The notes beneath the pieces were generated by a model. It had not been told where the DNA came from and searched no databases. It saw only the letters and a program-made list of their open reading frames with translations. A DNA stretch of 33,514 nt from an uncultured Lachnospiraceae bacterium (GTDB taxonomy: Bacteria; Bacillota; Clostridia; Lachnospirales; Lachnospiraceae), in contig CATJIO010000072.1 in assembly GCA_949740725.1 (NCBI GenBank), positions 1 through 33,514 of the forward strand. Reading direction: 5' to 3'. The position numbers were made by a program, and so were the translations under genes. Positions 23,294 to 31,946 of the stretch are shown one piece after another. The first letter of the stretch is position 1, and the number at the start of each line of letters is the position of its first letter.

Positions 23294-24196
23294 CTATTGA
23301 TTCTTTATCCACTCATAATAGTCTTCTATGCCTTTATCAAACTTTACTGTTTTTTTATATCCTAATGATTGTATTCTTGATATATCCGCTTTCCAGTTAA
23401 TTGGATCTCCTTCACGAATAATCCCAGTAAATTTAACATTACTTTCCCCTATCCCTGCTGCCTTAGCAAATTGTATCGCCACCTCACAAATAGTCACTTC
23501 TTCACCATTTGCTACATTATATATCCAATCATCAGATTCTGTTGTTGCAATCAAAAACAGCGCATTGATTACGTCACTAATATGGATATAGTCTCTACTT
23601 TCATTACCTGTTCCAAACATTACGAGTATTCCTGTTTCACAGGATTTTTTATACATATCCCAAAATATCTGTCTTTTCAATCCTTTTCCATATGCAGAAA
23701 ATATACGAGCAATTTTTATATCCATGTTATAATTATTAATAAAATATTTACATAATTCCTCACACACTACTTTATGAAGTGCATAGGGAGAAAGCGGGTT
23801 CAGCGCCATATTTTCCTTTATTGGAAGACTTATTGGATTTCCATAGACCCCTGCGCTTGAGAGAAATACAAATCTAACATTTTTTAAATTCAATTCATGC
23901 ATAACAAATAAAATATTATGAGTAAGCACTACATTTCCTTCAAAATCAGTTTCAGGATTCTTAACAGATTTAACGACATCAGCATTTCCCGCACAATGGA
24001 ACAAGATATCAGGAATAAACTCCTTAAATCCATTTTTTATCTCTTCTCTATTTATAAGATCGACCTTCTTTATTCTAAATTCTTCTGTACTATCATTGTG
24101 ATCCCATCCAAGTACACTATATCCTTTTTGCATAAATAAATGTGCTAAGCTTCTTCCTATAAATCCCGCTGCACCAGTTATTAATACTTTTTTCAT
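23294..24196 (-). CDS. NAD-dependent epimerase/dehydratase (nucleotide-sugar type)
   Basis: This is an extended short-chain dehydrogenase that modifies a nucleotide sugar in the cytoplasm. The NAD loop GAAGFIG is at 8-14. The catalytic triad positions are filled: SSAG at 113-116 and YALHK at 138-142. SRDYIHISDV at 200-209 is the usual late motif of the UDP-glucose 4-epimerase and dehydratase group. The 300-residue length is slightly short but normal. It is the last gene of the polysaccharide cluster. No clear terminator hairpin follows. Whether it is an epimerase, a 4,6-dehydratase or a reductase cannot be told from motifs. Confidence 0.9.
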   Translation of the reverse strand: MKKVLITGAAGFIGRSLAHLFMQKGYSVLGWDHNDSTEEFRIKKVDLINREEIKNGFKEFIPDILFHCAGNADVVKSVKNPETDFEGNVVLTHNILFVMHELNLKNVRFVFLSSAGVYGNPISLPIKENMALNPLSPYALHKVVCEELCKYFINNYNMDIKIARIFSAYGKGLKRQIFWDMYKKSCETGILVMFGTGNESRDYIHISDVINALFLIATTESDDWIYNVANGEEVTICEVAIQFAKAAGIGESNVKFTGIIREGDPINWKADISRIQSLGYKKTVKFDKGIEDYYEWIKNQ

Positions 24197-24217
24197 TATG
24201 TCCTTCTTTCCATATTC

Positions 24218-25549
24218 CTAAATATTTTCACTATACTTTCTCATTTTATTTAAATATCTATGTGTATCTACTGTAATCGGAATATTCATAATCAGCATGC
24301 AAATAACAGTGGCTAAGCATACCCCTGTGGATCCCATTTTACAATTTCTTCCCAAAAATAATGAAAGTGGAATGTTTAGTATCGCTGCACCGATACCCAA
24401 GCTTAATTGCATGTTTACTCTACTCATTCCATTTAAAACTGTCGAGTATATAGATCCCCATACAGATAAAAAATAGTAAGTTGCCATGCATGCAATTAGA
24501 CCGGTTTCATAATCTAATTTCTTATGTAGCCAGACTTCGGAAATAGAGGTAAACGTAAAAGTGCCGGCTATCAGCACTATTCCAATCAAAGGCAATGTTC
24601 TATCTAAATTTGTAATAGTTTTACTTATCCACTGATAATCTTTTCTCTGAACTGCTACAGTATACTTTGACCATAGCGGCGATATCATCGCTCCAAATAC
24701 ACCATAGACTATACCAAATGCAGTATATGAAGTATGGTAAGGTGTAACACAAGATGGTCCAAACAACCGAATAACAATTAAATTATCCGTAGAATATAAT
24801 ACCAAGGCAGCCATTTGAATAAAAAAGAATTTCAGCCCAAGATTACTTATTTCTTTCAACTCATTTCTGGAAAACAGGTTAGCACTAGGTACAAGGAATG
24901 GATATTCCCTCCAAACTTTCTTTAGAAAAAAAAGGTTAACTATAATGCCCGATAATCCAATAATCACCGCGACTCCCATAAGACAATTTCTACTGAATGT
25001 ATACAAAACTAAAACGCCGAATAAATTAATTAGCTGTGTCAATACTATCATAAGGCTTACTTTCTCTGCCTGCTGAATCGCATATAGCTGTATTTTCGAA
25101 AGACTAAGGGTAAAGTTAATACAAATACACCAAAAGCTAACAAGTAATGCAGAGCGCACATCTATTCTTGTATTAAAAATCATTCCGATATTGGCATTAA
25201 AAATAAAAACTGTCCCCGCCATAAGCGTTACACCCGAAATTACAGTTATAGCTACGTAACCTGTCGAAATTAACTTTTGGACTTTATTCCTATCATCTAT
25301 AGCAATATATTTTGTCAAAGAATTTCTAAGTCCCAGACCAATCCCGATGTCAAAATAATTTATCCAGCTTATAATTGATAGTATTGTTGACCAAATACCA
25401 TATGACTCCTCTCCTAAATAAGCTAATAGTACTGGGGTATATAAAAAAGAAATCAGTAATCCCAATGGTTTACACAACGTGCTCAAAAGCATACTTCTCT
25501 TTAAAGCATCGTACTTTAATTCCTGAATTAGCCTCAATAGCTTTACCAT
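24218..25549 (-). CDS. Polysaccharide repeat-unit flippase (Wzx/MATE-like)
   Basis: It should move undecaprenyl-linked oligosaccharide units across the membrane. The 443-residue protein is almost entirely hydrophobic, with about 12-14 membrane helices, and the N-terminal ESYGIWSTILSIISWINYFDIGIGLGLRN segment is typical of the polysaccharide biosynthesis superfamily (short motif: YGIWSTILSI). It lies 10 bases after an acyltransferase gene and 21 before the epimerase, inside an AT-rich cluster with a Wzy-like protein. That pairing supports a Wzx/Wzy-dependent route. The transported unit is unknown. Confidence 0.92.
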   Translation of the reverse strand: MVKLLRLIQELKYDALKRSMLLSTLCKPLGLLISFLYTPVLLAYLGEESYGIWSTILSIISWINYFDIGIGLGLRNSLTKYIAIDDRNKVQKLISTGYVAITVISGVTLMAGTVFIFNANIGMIFNTRIDVRSALLVSFWCICINFTLSLSKIQLYAIQQAEKVSLMIVLTQLINLFGVLVLYTFSRNCLMGVAVIIGLSGIIVNLFFLKKVWREYPFLVPSANLFSRNELKEISNLGLKFFFIQMAALVLYSTDNLIVIRLFGPSCVTPYHTSYTAFGIVYGVFGAMISPLWSKYTVAVQRKDYQWISKTITNLDRTLPLIGIVLIAGTFTFTSISEVWLHKKLDYETGLIACMATYYFLSVWGSIYSTVLNGMSRVNMQLSLGIGAAILNIPLSLFLGRNCKMGSTGVCLATVICMLIMNIPITVDTHRYLNKMRKYSENI

Positions 25550-25559
25550 TTTTCTTTTG

Positions 25560-26183
25560 TCACTCCAATCTCTTCATTATACGTGCTGGATTACCGGCAA
25601 CCAAAACATGAGCGGGAATATTTTTTGTAACTATACTTCCCGCTGCAATAATGGCGCCATCTCCAATGTGAACGCCTTTCATTATGATAGAATTGCATCC
25701 AATCCAAACATCATCACCAATTTCTACTGGATCCTCACCTATAGATTGGTATTTATCTCTTGGCATACCAAATTGTTTAACAACACACTCATGTTCGTAT
25801 CGTACTTTTTTATCTATTGGATGGGTTGTGGTATCAAAAATATTTACATTATGTGCTATCAGAACCCTATCACCTATCATAATTTTTTTTGCTGCCCATA
25901 GCCTTGACATATCACCTATGTAGCAATCTTTTCCTATATGGACAATGCACTCTTTATTGTGTGGGAAAGCGATTATGTTTCCTGCAAACCAAGAATTATC
26001 AGCAATGGTAATCTTGCAGTTTTCATAAGCCGATATTTTCATTCCATGAATCAGCTTTACATTTTTTCCTATTTGTATTAATTGATTCTTCCGGACACCA
26101 TTCTCATAATTTTCATAGTATCCCCGCTGAAACAATAAATAAATACGAGACAATATTTTTGAAAGGACACTATTCATCTCCAT
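25560..26183 (-). CDS. Hexapeptide-repeat acyltransferase (left-handed beta helix)
   Basis: It probably acetylates a sugar of the polysaccharide. The protein has degenerate hexapeptide repeats from about 35 to 190 and the typical end GDDVWIGCNSIIMKGVHIG, then GAIIAAGSIVTKNIPAH and AGNPARIMKRL. A His in FDTTTHPID is a candidate catalytic residue. The start ATG at 26183 has AAAAGG five bases upstream; the frame also allows GTG at 26189. It overlaps the 3' end of the previous acyltransferase gene by about 14 bases, indicating coupled translation. The acyl donor and acceptor are not predictable. Confidence 0.9.
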   Translation of the reverse strand: MEMNSVLSKILSRIYLLFQRGYYENYENGVRKNQLIQIGKNVKLIHGMKISAYENCKITIADNSWFAGNIIAFPHNKECIVHIGKDCYIGDMSRLWAAKKIMIGDRVLIAHNVNIFDTTTHPIDKKVRYEHECVVKQFGMPRDKYQSIGEDPVEIGDDVWIGCNSIIMKGVHIGDGAIIAAGSIVTKNIPAHVLVAGNPARIMKRLE

Positions 26184-26796
26184 TTTCACCTTTTCTAAGA
26201 TTCTTTATCACAACTGCAGGATTTCCGCCAACAACTGTCCAGTCTGGCACATCACGCGTAACAACACTTCCCGCGCCAATTATGGCACCTTCGCCAATGA
26301 TTATTCCCTTAAGTACTTTACATCCTACGCCAATCCAGGCCTTATCTTTTATTACTATTGGCCTGCTCTTGACAACTTCCCAATTCTTATTCTTCAACAT
26401 ATCCCCAGTGCTACAAAAATCTTCGTATTCTCTCTCTGTATCAAATCGCCTTTCCATCCATTCGATGGAATGTGAATTATGATCATAAAAAAGACAGTCC
26501 CATGCAATAGTGACATCATTTCCAATTTTTATTTCATTGACTGAAATAAATTGACTACTACCTATGTGAACTCTATTTCCAATCTCAATATACCCAGAAT
26601 CCTTTTCAAAAATAAATTGCCCATCAATTATACTATGATGGCCAATTTTTAGAAATTTGTATCCTTCTTTCGGTTTTCTTATCTCTACATAAAATGAATT
26701 ACCATATATAGAATCATTTGCTAATTCTAAATAGGATAAAATACTTTTCATATATTTAACTTTGTATATTTTTCTTAAAAGGGATATAATTTTCAT
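26170..26796 (-). CDS. Hexapeptide-repeat acyltransferase, second copy
   Basis: This is another left-handed beta-helix acyltransferase of 208 residues. An N-terminal part of about 55 residues is followed by hexapeptide repeats and the end motif KAWIGVGCKVLKGIIIGEG, then GSVVTRDVPDWTVVGGNPA. DHNSHSIEW carries the likely catalytic His region. AGGAAAT precedes the start. It is a distant paralogue of the next gene, sharing the C-terminal pattern, but the N-terminal parts differ, so each may modify a different position or sugar. Confidence 0.9.
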   Translation of the reverse strand: MKIISLLRKIYKVKYMKSILSYLELANDSIYGNSFYVEIRKPKEGYKFLKIGHHSIIDGQFIFEKDSGYIEIGNRVHIGSSQFISVNEIKIGNDVTIAWDCLFYDHNSHSIEWMERRFDTEREYEDFCSTGDMLKNKNWEVVKSRPIVIKDKAWIGVGCKVLKGIIIGEGAIIGAGSVVTRDVPDWTVVGGNPAVVIKNLRKGENGDE

Positions 26797-26838
26797 TTTT
26801 ATTTCCTATTTTATTTCATTTAATGATCTGTTCCAATA

Positions 26839-27966
26839 TCAGCACCCTAATAATGCTTGAAATCCTCTAGAATATTCTTTTGCCCTCAACCGCATATCGG
26901 CTATACCTTTTTCAAGATCACAAAAATGCTCCTTTTGATTTTCTGCTTCTATTAACTTAGCCAATTTTTCTGAATCATAGGGATCAAAAAGAATACACTT
27001 TTCATTCTTTTGTTCACGATGAACTGGTATGTCAGAAAGAAGAATCGTCTTATCTAAAACCTTAGCATCTTCAACAACAGTACCCCATCCTTCAAAAAGT
27101 GAAGGCTGGATGACATATTCTGCATTCTTCATAATAACAATTTGTTCTTCGCGGTTAATAAATCCAAGTAAACTTGAGTTCTTCTTTATAATCGGCTTTT
27201 CAAACATTTCTTTCAAAACTTCAATGTATCCAGGCGCCCTATAATCTTCTATTTTTCCTGTAAAGACAAATTTATATTTACTGTTTGGACAGCTTTTATA
27301 GTATTTTTCCATCGCTTCTAAAATAACAATATGGTTTTTATGCTGCCAAAATTGATTCATCACACAAATATATTTTGTATGATCTAATTTATTTTTTTCT
27401 AAAATAGCACATTCATATGCATCATCAATTATCCTGACGTTTTTTTCAATATATGACACAAAAGGAACTACAAACACATTTTCTTTATCACCATAAAATT
27501 TTTTCAAGTCAGCTTTACTACTATAACTGCTTAAGACTAATGGCGCTTTACTGTTCACAATCTTTTCGTACTGTTTATCTCTTGAGCAAATTTCCCCGTT
27601 TAAAAAAAATTCCGGAAAATATTTATGCTGAAAATCTGGTATCCAGTTAATAAGTTTAATTTTAAATAATCTAAATATATTCTCACCATTACTATAACTT
27701 GTAAAATATGGAAAATAATATTCTACCTTTTTTAACTTTGATATAAACAGAATTTTCCCTCTCCTACATTTTCGTCTCATTTTTATTAATTCAACATCAT
27801 CAGAAAACTCATCAAAGTCATTAACATCCACATCTGTTATGACTAAAACTTGATATAAACTCATTATCTTATCATTACTCAATATAGAAAAAAGTATATT
27901 TTTCTTATAATATAATCCACCTATCCAATTATCAGATCCCGTTGCATCAATTAGTATTTTCTTCAT
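26839..27966 (-). CDS. Glycosyltransferase, GT4-like (GT-B fold)
   Basis: It should add one sugar to the repeat unit at the inner membrane face. The C-terminal half has the GT4 donor-binding pattern PSLFEGWGTVVEDAKVLDK followed by LLSDIPVHRE, with the conserved Glu pair spaced as in the family. The middle YICVMNQFWQHKNHIVILEA is the usual start of the second Rossmann domain. The N-terminal domain begins MKKILIDATGSDNWIGG, a glycine-rich acceptor-side loop. The 375-residue length is normal. Donor and linkage cannot be predicted. Confidence 0.88.
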   Translation of the reverse strand: MKKILIDATGSDNWIGGLYYKKNILFSILSNDKIMSLYQVLVITDVDVNDFDEFSDDVELIKMRRKCRRGKILFISKLKKVEYYFPYFTSYSNGENIFRLFKIKLINWIPDFQHKYFPEFFLNGEICSRDKQYEKIVNSKAPLVLSSYSSKADLKKFYGDKENVFVVPFVSYIEKNVRIIDDAYECAILEKNKLDHTKYICVMNQFWQHKNHIVILEAMEKYYKSCPNSKYKFVFTGKIEDYRAPGYIEVLKEMFEKPIIKKNSSLLGFINREEQIVIMKNAEYVIQPSLFEGWGTVVEDAKVLDKTILLSDIPVHREQKNEKCILFDPYDSEKLAKLIEAENQKEHFCDLEKGIADMRLRAKEYSRGFQALLGC

Positions 27967-28031
27967 TTTTTCTTTCTTCTACTAAATATTTTTATTTTTC
28001 TTAAATCAGCTAACTTCTTCCCAAATATATA

Positions 28032-28823
28032 TTAAATATTAGACGCATCTTTTAATTTTCGATGAAAGCAGGATTGGAGTTCAATAACTTTTTTAACTCT
28101 ATACCAGATTAAATGAATATTTAAATCGAATACTCTTGTCAAAGTGTAGCATTTATGACTTTTTAGTAATTTTTTTCCTTCGATAATGCTTTCAATTCGA
28201 TGGGTTTGAGAAACTCCATCATTAGAAAATACCGAAATGCATTCTGGAATGTATTTAAATTTAAGTCCAGCTTCGTACATCCGTAAATAAGAATCAATAT
28301 CTGCTATAATTTGATATCTTTCATCAAATGGGTATTTCAGTAATGCAGCTTTCTTTGTAAATGTGGATTGATGACAAAATGGCATTTCAGTCCCACTTTT
28401 CAGACGTTCTATATCTCTAGGTTTTTGCAAACTCACTTTTCCGTCAGAGAGAACCATTACATCCCCATAGATGACATCGTACAAATCACATGTATCGTCA
28501 TTCATAAAAAGATTTAAGCTGTTTGGAGAAAAAAAGTAATCGTCCGAATTCAAATAGATAATCCAATCCCCGTTGCTCCTTTCTATTGCCTTATTCATTG
28601 CATTATATATTCCGGAATCTTTTTCCGAAATGATTTGATATGGCACCCCCTTCTTCTGAAACATGGGAACAAATTGTTCAGCAATCTCTACCGTTGAGTC
28701 TGTTGATTTTCCATCCACGATTAAGTACTCATAATCAACATTTTTTACCTCCAACACAGAGCTGACACATCTTCTAATCGTCTTTTCTGCATTAAAGCAT
28801 ACGGTAATAATACTCAGTTTCAT
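28032..28823 (-). CDS. Glycosyltransferase family 2 (short form)
   Basis: This is a GT-A fold transferase. The N-terminus LSIITVCFNAEKTIRRCVSS is typical. DGKSTDST at 37-44 binds the nucleotide, and NSDD at 92-95 is the metal-binding DxD-type motif. A His-Gln segment (FCHQSTF near 150) is common in the WcaA/colanic-acid-like subgroup. No membrane helix is obvious; a basic C-terminus could attach it to the membrane. GGGAG lies before the start, six bases after the upstream GT2 gene stop, so the two are in one operon. Donor unknown. Confidence 0.92.
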   Translation of the reverse strand: MKLSIITVCFNAEKTIRRCVSSVLEVKNVDYEYLIVDGKSTDSTVEIAEQFVPMFQKKGVPYQIISEKDSGIYNAMNKAIERSNGDWIIYLNSDDYFFSPNSLNLFMNDDTCDLYDVIYGDVMVLSDGKVSLQKPRDIERLKSGTEMPFCHQSTFTKKAALLKYPFDERYQIIADIDSYLRMYEAGLKFKYIPECISVFSNDGVSQTHRIESIIEGKKLLKSHKCYTLTRVFDLNIHLIWYRVKKVIELQSCFHRKLKDASNI

Positions 28824-28829
28824 ATATAT

Positions 28830-29840
28830 TCATCTCCCAGATATCGCCAAAAACTTTTGATATATTTTGTAAGCAACACTCCCTAATGCATATGCCATGT
28901 AGTCCGTTGAGCGAAGTATACGAATCGTTTTATATTTATTCGTCTCGTCAAAAACTTCTCGGACCATATCTCTTGTATAATGTTCTATATCAAGCATTCG
29001 TTGTTTTGACTGAATGGAAATTTTCAGGCTTAAAATAGCGGTTATATGACTTTTATACATTTCTGATAAAATGGTAAGAAAAAACTTACATTTCCCGTCA
29101 TCTAAGTCATTTCTAACCATGTTATAATATGATGTCATTTTTCGGTACACCTTAAGTTGCTCATCTATATGCTTACGTTTTCCCGCAACACTCATGCTCT
29201 GCTCATTTACCGCAACTCTATACATATAAACATAGGTGTCTAAAAACGAAATCGTTTTTAGATATGGAACTACCGTTAAAATGTACTCTATATCTGTATA
29301 AAAGCAATGTTCTGTAATATCGATCTTTATATTCTTCAATATACTTGTTTTTATCGCTAAAGCTTGCATAAACAACTTCTGATTGTCATACGCTTCTTCA
29401 AACGAATATGTTTTTTTGTACTCAGAACATTTAAATATTGTAGGAATTTTCTTTTTCGTTTTGTCATTGACTCTCCAATAGTTTGTCACAACAACATCAT
29501 CCGAAATTTTTTTTAAATAGTTTACAAGTTCTATGAACCCCTTACGTTCTACCCAATCATCTCCATCCACAGTCTTAAAATATTTTCCGTGCGCCTCTTG
29601 TGAAGCTACATTAATGGTGGATCCGTACCCGCCATTTATCTTATCGATTACAATAAAGGTATCTGGATATTTTTTTGAAAAATTGTGTGCTATTTGACTG
29701 GTATTATCTGTTGAGCCGTCATTGACAATAATAACCTCAATGTCATTCATAATTTCTGGAATCACAAAAGAATCTAAAGTTTCATTTATACTTTTTTCAA
29801 CGTTATATGCTGCTATTGAAATGCTGATTATTTTATTCAT
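28830..29840 (-). CDS. Glycosyltransferase family 2
   Basis: This is a GT-A fold transferase with NDGSTDNT at 40-47 and DGDDW at 92-96, and a GGYGSTINVA loop at 70-79 that marks the subgroup. The C-terminal half is rich in charged helices, with a final segment (YMAYALGSVAYKIYQKFLAI) that could bind the membrane. Its ATG overlaps the polymerase stop (ATGAATAA), so translation is coupled. It acts in building the repeat unit; donor and acceptor are unknown. Confidence 0.92.
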   Translation of the reverse strand: MNKIISISIAAYNVEKSINETLDSFVIPEIMNDIEVIIVNDGSTDNTSQIAHNFSKKYPDTFIVIDKINGGYGSTINVASQEAHGKYFKTVDGDDWVERKGFIELVNYLKKISDDVVVTNYWRVNDKTKKKIPTIFKCSEYKKTYSFEEAYDNQKLFMQALAIKTSILKNIKIDITEHCFYTDIEYILTVVPYLKTISFLDTYVYMYRVAVNEQSMSVAGKRKHIDEQLKVYRKMTSYYNMVRNDLDDGKCKFFLTILSEMYKSHITAILSLKISIQSKQRMLDIEHYTRDMVREVFDETNKYKTIRILRSTDYMAYALGSVAYKIYQKFLAISGR

Positions 29841-31089
29841 TTTTCAACTCCATTTTTCGTCCTATATTTAAACAATACTTTCCATAAATAAGTGGCAAGA
29901 TAAGCAATGCCGGATATAATAATCTGGACTGAGCAAGTACTGTATTCAAATATATCGCAAGGATCAATAATTTATTTAAATATGGTACATAAGATTTTAA
30001 CATGTTTTTAAAGTAAGGATAAAGGATAAGCAAAACAGGTACTAAGCCAATACTTGCAAAAGAATGAATTAACATGCCTCCATTAGCGCCATCATCCAGC
30101 ATTTTCAAAATAGCAGACACATAGCTTTCACCTGCCCCTAATGGATATTCTTTCAAAATAGTCATGCAAATAGCCATTTTGCTCGCCCTGGCATGACCTG
30201 ATGTTCCATCGGAAAACACCTCCAATATTTTCGTGATAAAAAATTTGTTTAATAAACTGTTTTCTTGATTAATGCCATAATCAGCAAATAGTATAAATAA
30301 AAGAGTTATCGAGATTCCTGTCACTAAATTAAATATTTTTTTAATTCGTATTCTATTAGTCTCTTGTTTGATTACTGCTTTATGATTAATTACAAAGGTA
30401 CATATTATCATCCCACAAGCTAAATATCCTGTTGTGGAACCGGTTGTTATTATCGCAATCATAAGCATAAAAATATATCTATTTATCTTTTTATCATTGA
30501 TATTTGCTAGTGATTCTCTCATAAATAGTATAATAAATAATGCGCTGTTTAAAAACATTTGGAATAGGCCAGGCTCTGTAAAAATTGAGTTATTTCTTTC
30601 CAATTCTAGTCTACGTACTGTATATAAAAATCGACCTTGCATATAGTATTCTTGTCCCCATCTTGACCATGCCACTTTATTTTCTGGTATATGGCTCAGT
30701 AAATTAGGAGCAATCAATCCAACTACATAAAATACTAAACTAATATATGTAAAAAACATAGTCATCCTTACAAAGCGCTCGCAAAACATTTTCTCGTTTA
30801 TTGTGTAAGTGGTATAAATCAATAAAATGTACTCAAAATAATTTAGCCATAGTTTTTGTTCTCCTCTTAATAACAAGTAAAATGATACCATTGCTATAAA
30901 CAATACATAGTCCCGTGATAGCCTTCTTAATCTTTCAGACATAATCATGCTTATACAAAATGAAATTATGCCAATACGAAAAATCATAGTATTTTCTCTA
31001 TAAATTGCAGCATCATGACTGATAAAAAATAAGTACATGAGCACATACTGTAAAATGCAATTAAATGATAATCTTATTTTGATCCTCAT
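29833..31089 (-). CDS. Wzy-like polysaccharide polymerase
   Basis: Wzy proteins join flipped repeat units on the outer face of the membrane. This 418-residue protein has about ten to eleven hydrophobic helices. It has a long extracellular loop around 130-165 (SHIPENKVAWSRWGQEYYMQ) and FTEPGLFQMFLNSALF, which recalls the E.G......N pattern of O-antigen ligase/polymerase families. Sequence conservation in this group is poor, so the call rests on topology, length and its place next to Wzx and the glycosyltransferases. AAGG precedes the start; the gap to the WecB-like gene is 12 bases. Confidence 0.82.
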   Translation of the reverse strand: MRIKIRLSFNCILQYVLMYLFFISHDAAIYRENTMIFRIGIISFCISMIMSERLRRLSRDYVLFIAMVSFYLLLRGEQKLWLNYFEYILLIYTTYTINEKMFCERFVRMTMFFTYISLVFYVVGLIAPNLLSHIPENKVAWSRWGQEYYMQGRFLYTVRRLELERNNSIFTEPGLFQMFLNSALFIILFMRESLANINDKKINRYIFMLMIAIITTGSTTGYLACGMIICTFVINHKAVIKQETNRIRIKKIFNLVTGISITLLFILFADYGINQENSLLNKFFITKILEVFSDGTSGHARASKMAICMTILKEYPLGAGESYVSAILKMLDDGANGGMLIHSFASIGLVPVLLILYPYFKNMLKSYVPYLNKLLILAIYLNTVLAQSRLLYPALLILPLIYGKYCLNIGRKMELKNE

Positions 31090-31101
31090 TGTCCACTTGC
31101 C

Positions 31102-31863
31102 TTACTTTCTTCTAATGTACACATACCAAATGAATCTTGTATTCGTATGCCAGTACCTGTTGATTAACCTTAGTGGTTCCTGCTTTAATCGATAAGCCCA
31201 TTCAAGATTAACTTTTTGCATCCATTGCGGCGCGCGTTTGATGTTTCCAGCCAAATAGTCAAATCCAGCTCCGACTCCAACCATGAATCCTTTTACCTTC
31301 CACTGATGGGCTGCCATCCACTTTTCCTGCTTTGGAGCTCCCAATCCAACCCAAAGAAAGTCAGGAGCAGCTTTATTTATTTTTTCAATAATCTCCTTGT
31401 CTTCTTCATCTGTCATTGTTCTGAATGGCGGATCATACATTCCGACAATCTGGATATCTGGATATTCTTTTTCTAAAACATTTTTTAATTTATCCAGTGT
31501 TCCTTGGGTAGAACCATAAAAAAAATGCTTGTATCCATTTTTTACGGATATCTTCATAATCTCTTCCATATATGAAGGCCCAGTAGTACGACTCATCTCC
31601 TTAAACCCACGTTTATGGCCAACAGAAGATAAGGGGCCACCATCAGGAATTGCCATAATGCCGCCATTCTGAATAGCCCTGTATGTATCGTTTTCATACG
31701 CAGTCACTATAGTATGTACATTAGAAACGCACATATAATCTCCAGAAAGTAACTTGATATTTTGTTTGGTAAAACTTAATAGCCAATCTATATTTATCGC
31801 AGCTATATTCACACCCAAAATTGTACATATTGGAATTTTTGTTTTGTCAAGAACACGTCCCAT
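31102..31863 (-). CDS. WecB/TagA/CpsF family glycosyltransferase (GT26)
   Basis: GT26 enzymes add ManNAc-type or related sugars to a lipid-linked acceptor. The family blocks are all present: ILGVNIAAINIDWLL near 15-29, CVSNVHTIVTA near 45-55, PDGGPLSSVGHKRG near 73-86, LWVGLGAPKQEKWMAAH, and VGAGFDYLAGNIKRAPQWMQ with a basic C-terminal membrane-binding tail LEWAYRLKQEP. I choose ATG 31863 because AGGAG lies just upstream and the family homology begins soon after. ATG 31875 is possible. It is the first biosynthetic gene after the recombinase-like gene, 70-85 bases downstream of it. Confidence 0.93.
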   Translation of the reverse strand: MGRVLDKTKIPICTILGVNIAAINIDWLLSFTKQNIKLLSGDYMCVSNVHTIVTAYENDTYRAIQNGGIMAIPDGGPLSSVGHKRGFKEMSRTTGPSYMEEIMKISVKNGYKHFFYGSTQGTLDKLKNVLEKEYPDIQIVGMYDPPFRTMTDEEDKEIIEKINKAAPDFLWVGLGAPKQEKWMAAHQWKVKGFMVGVGAGFDYLAGNIKRAPQWMQKVNLEWAYRLKQEPLRLINRYWHTNTRFIWYVYIRRK

Positions 31864-31946
31864 GCAGCTCCTCATTATTTCTTCATGATTATCAGCTCAC
31901 ATCTACTCTATATCCATTTTAAATATTTTACAGAACTTTCCAGTCA

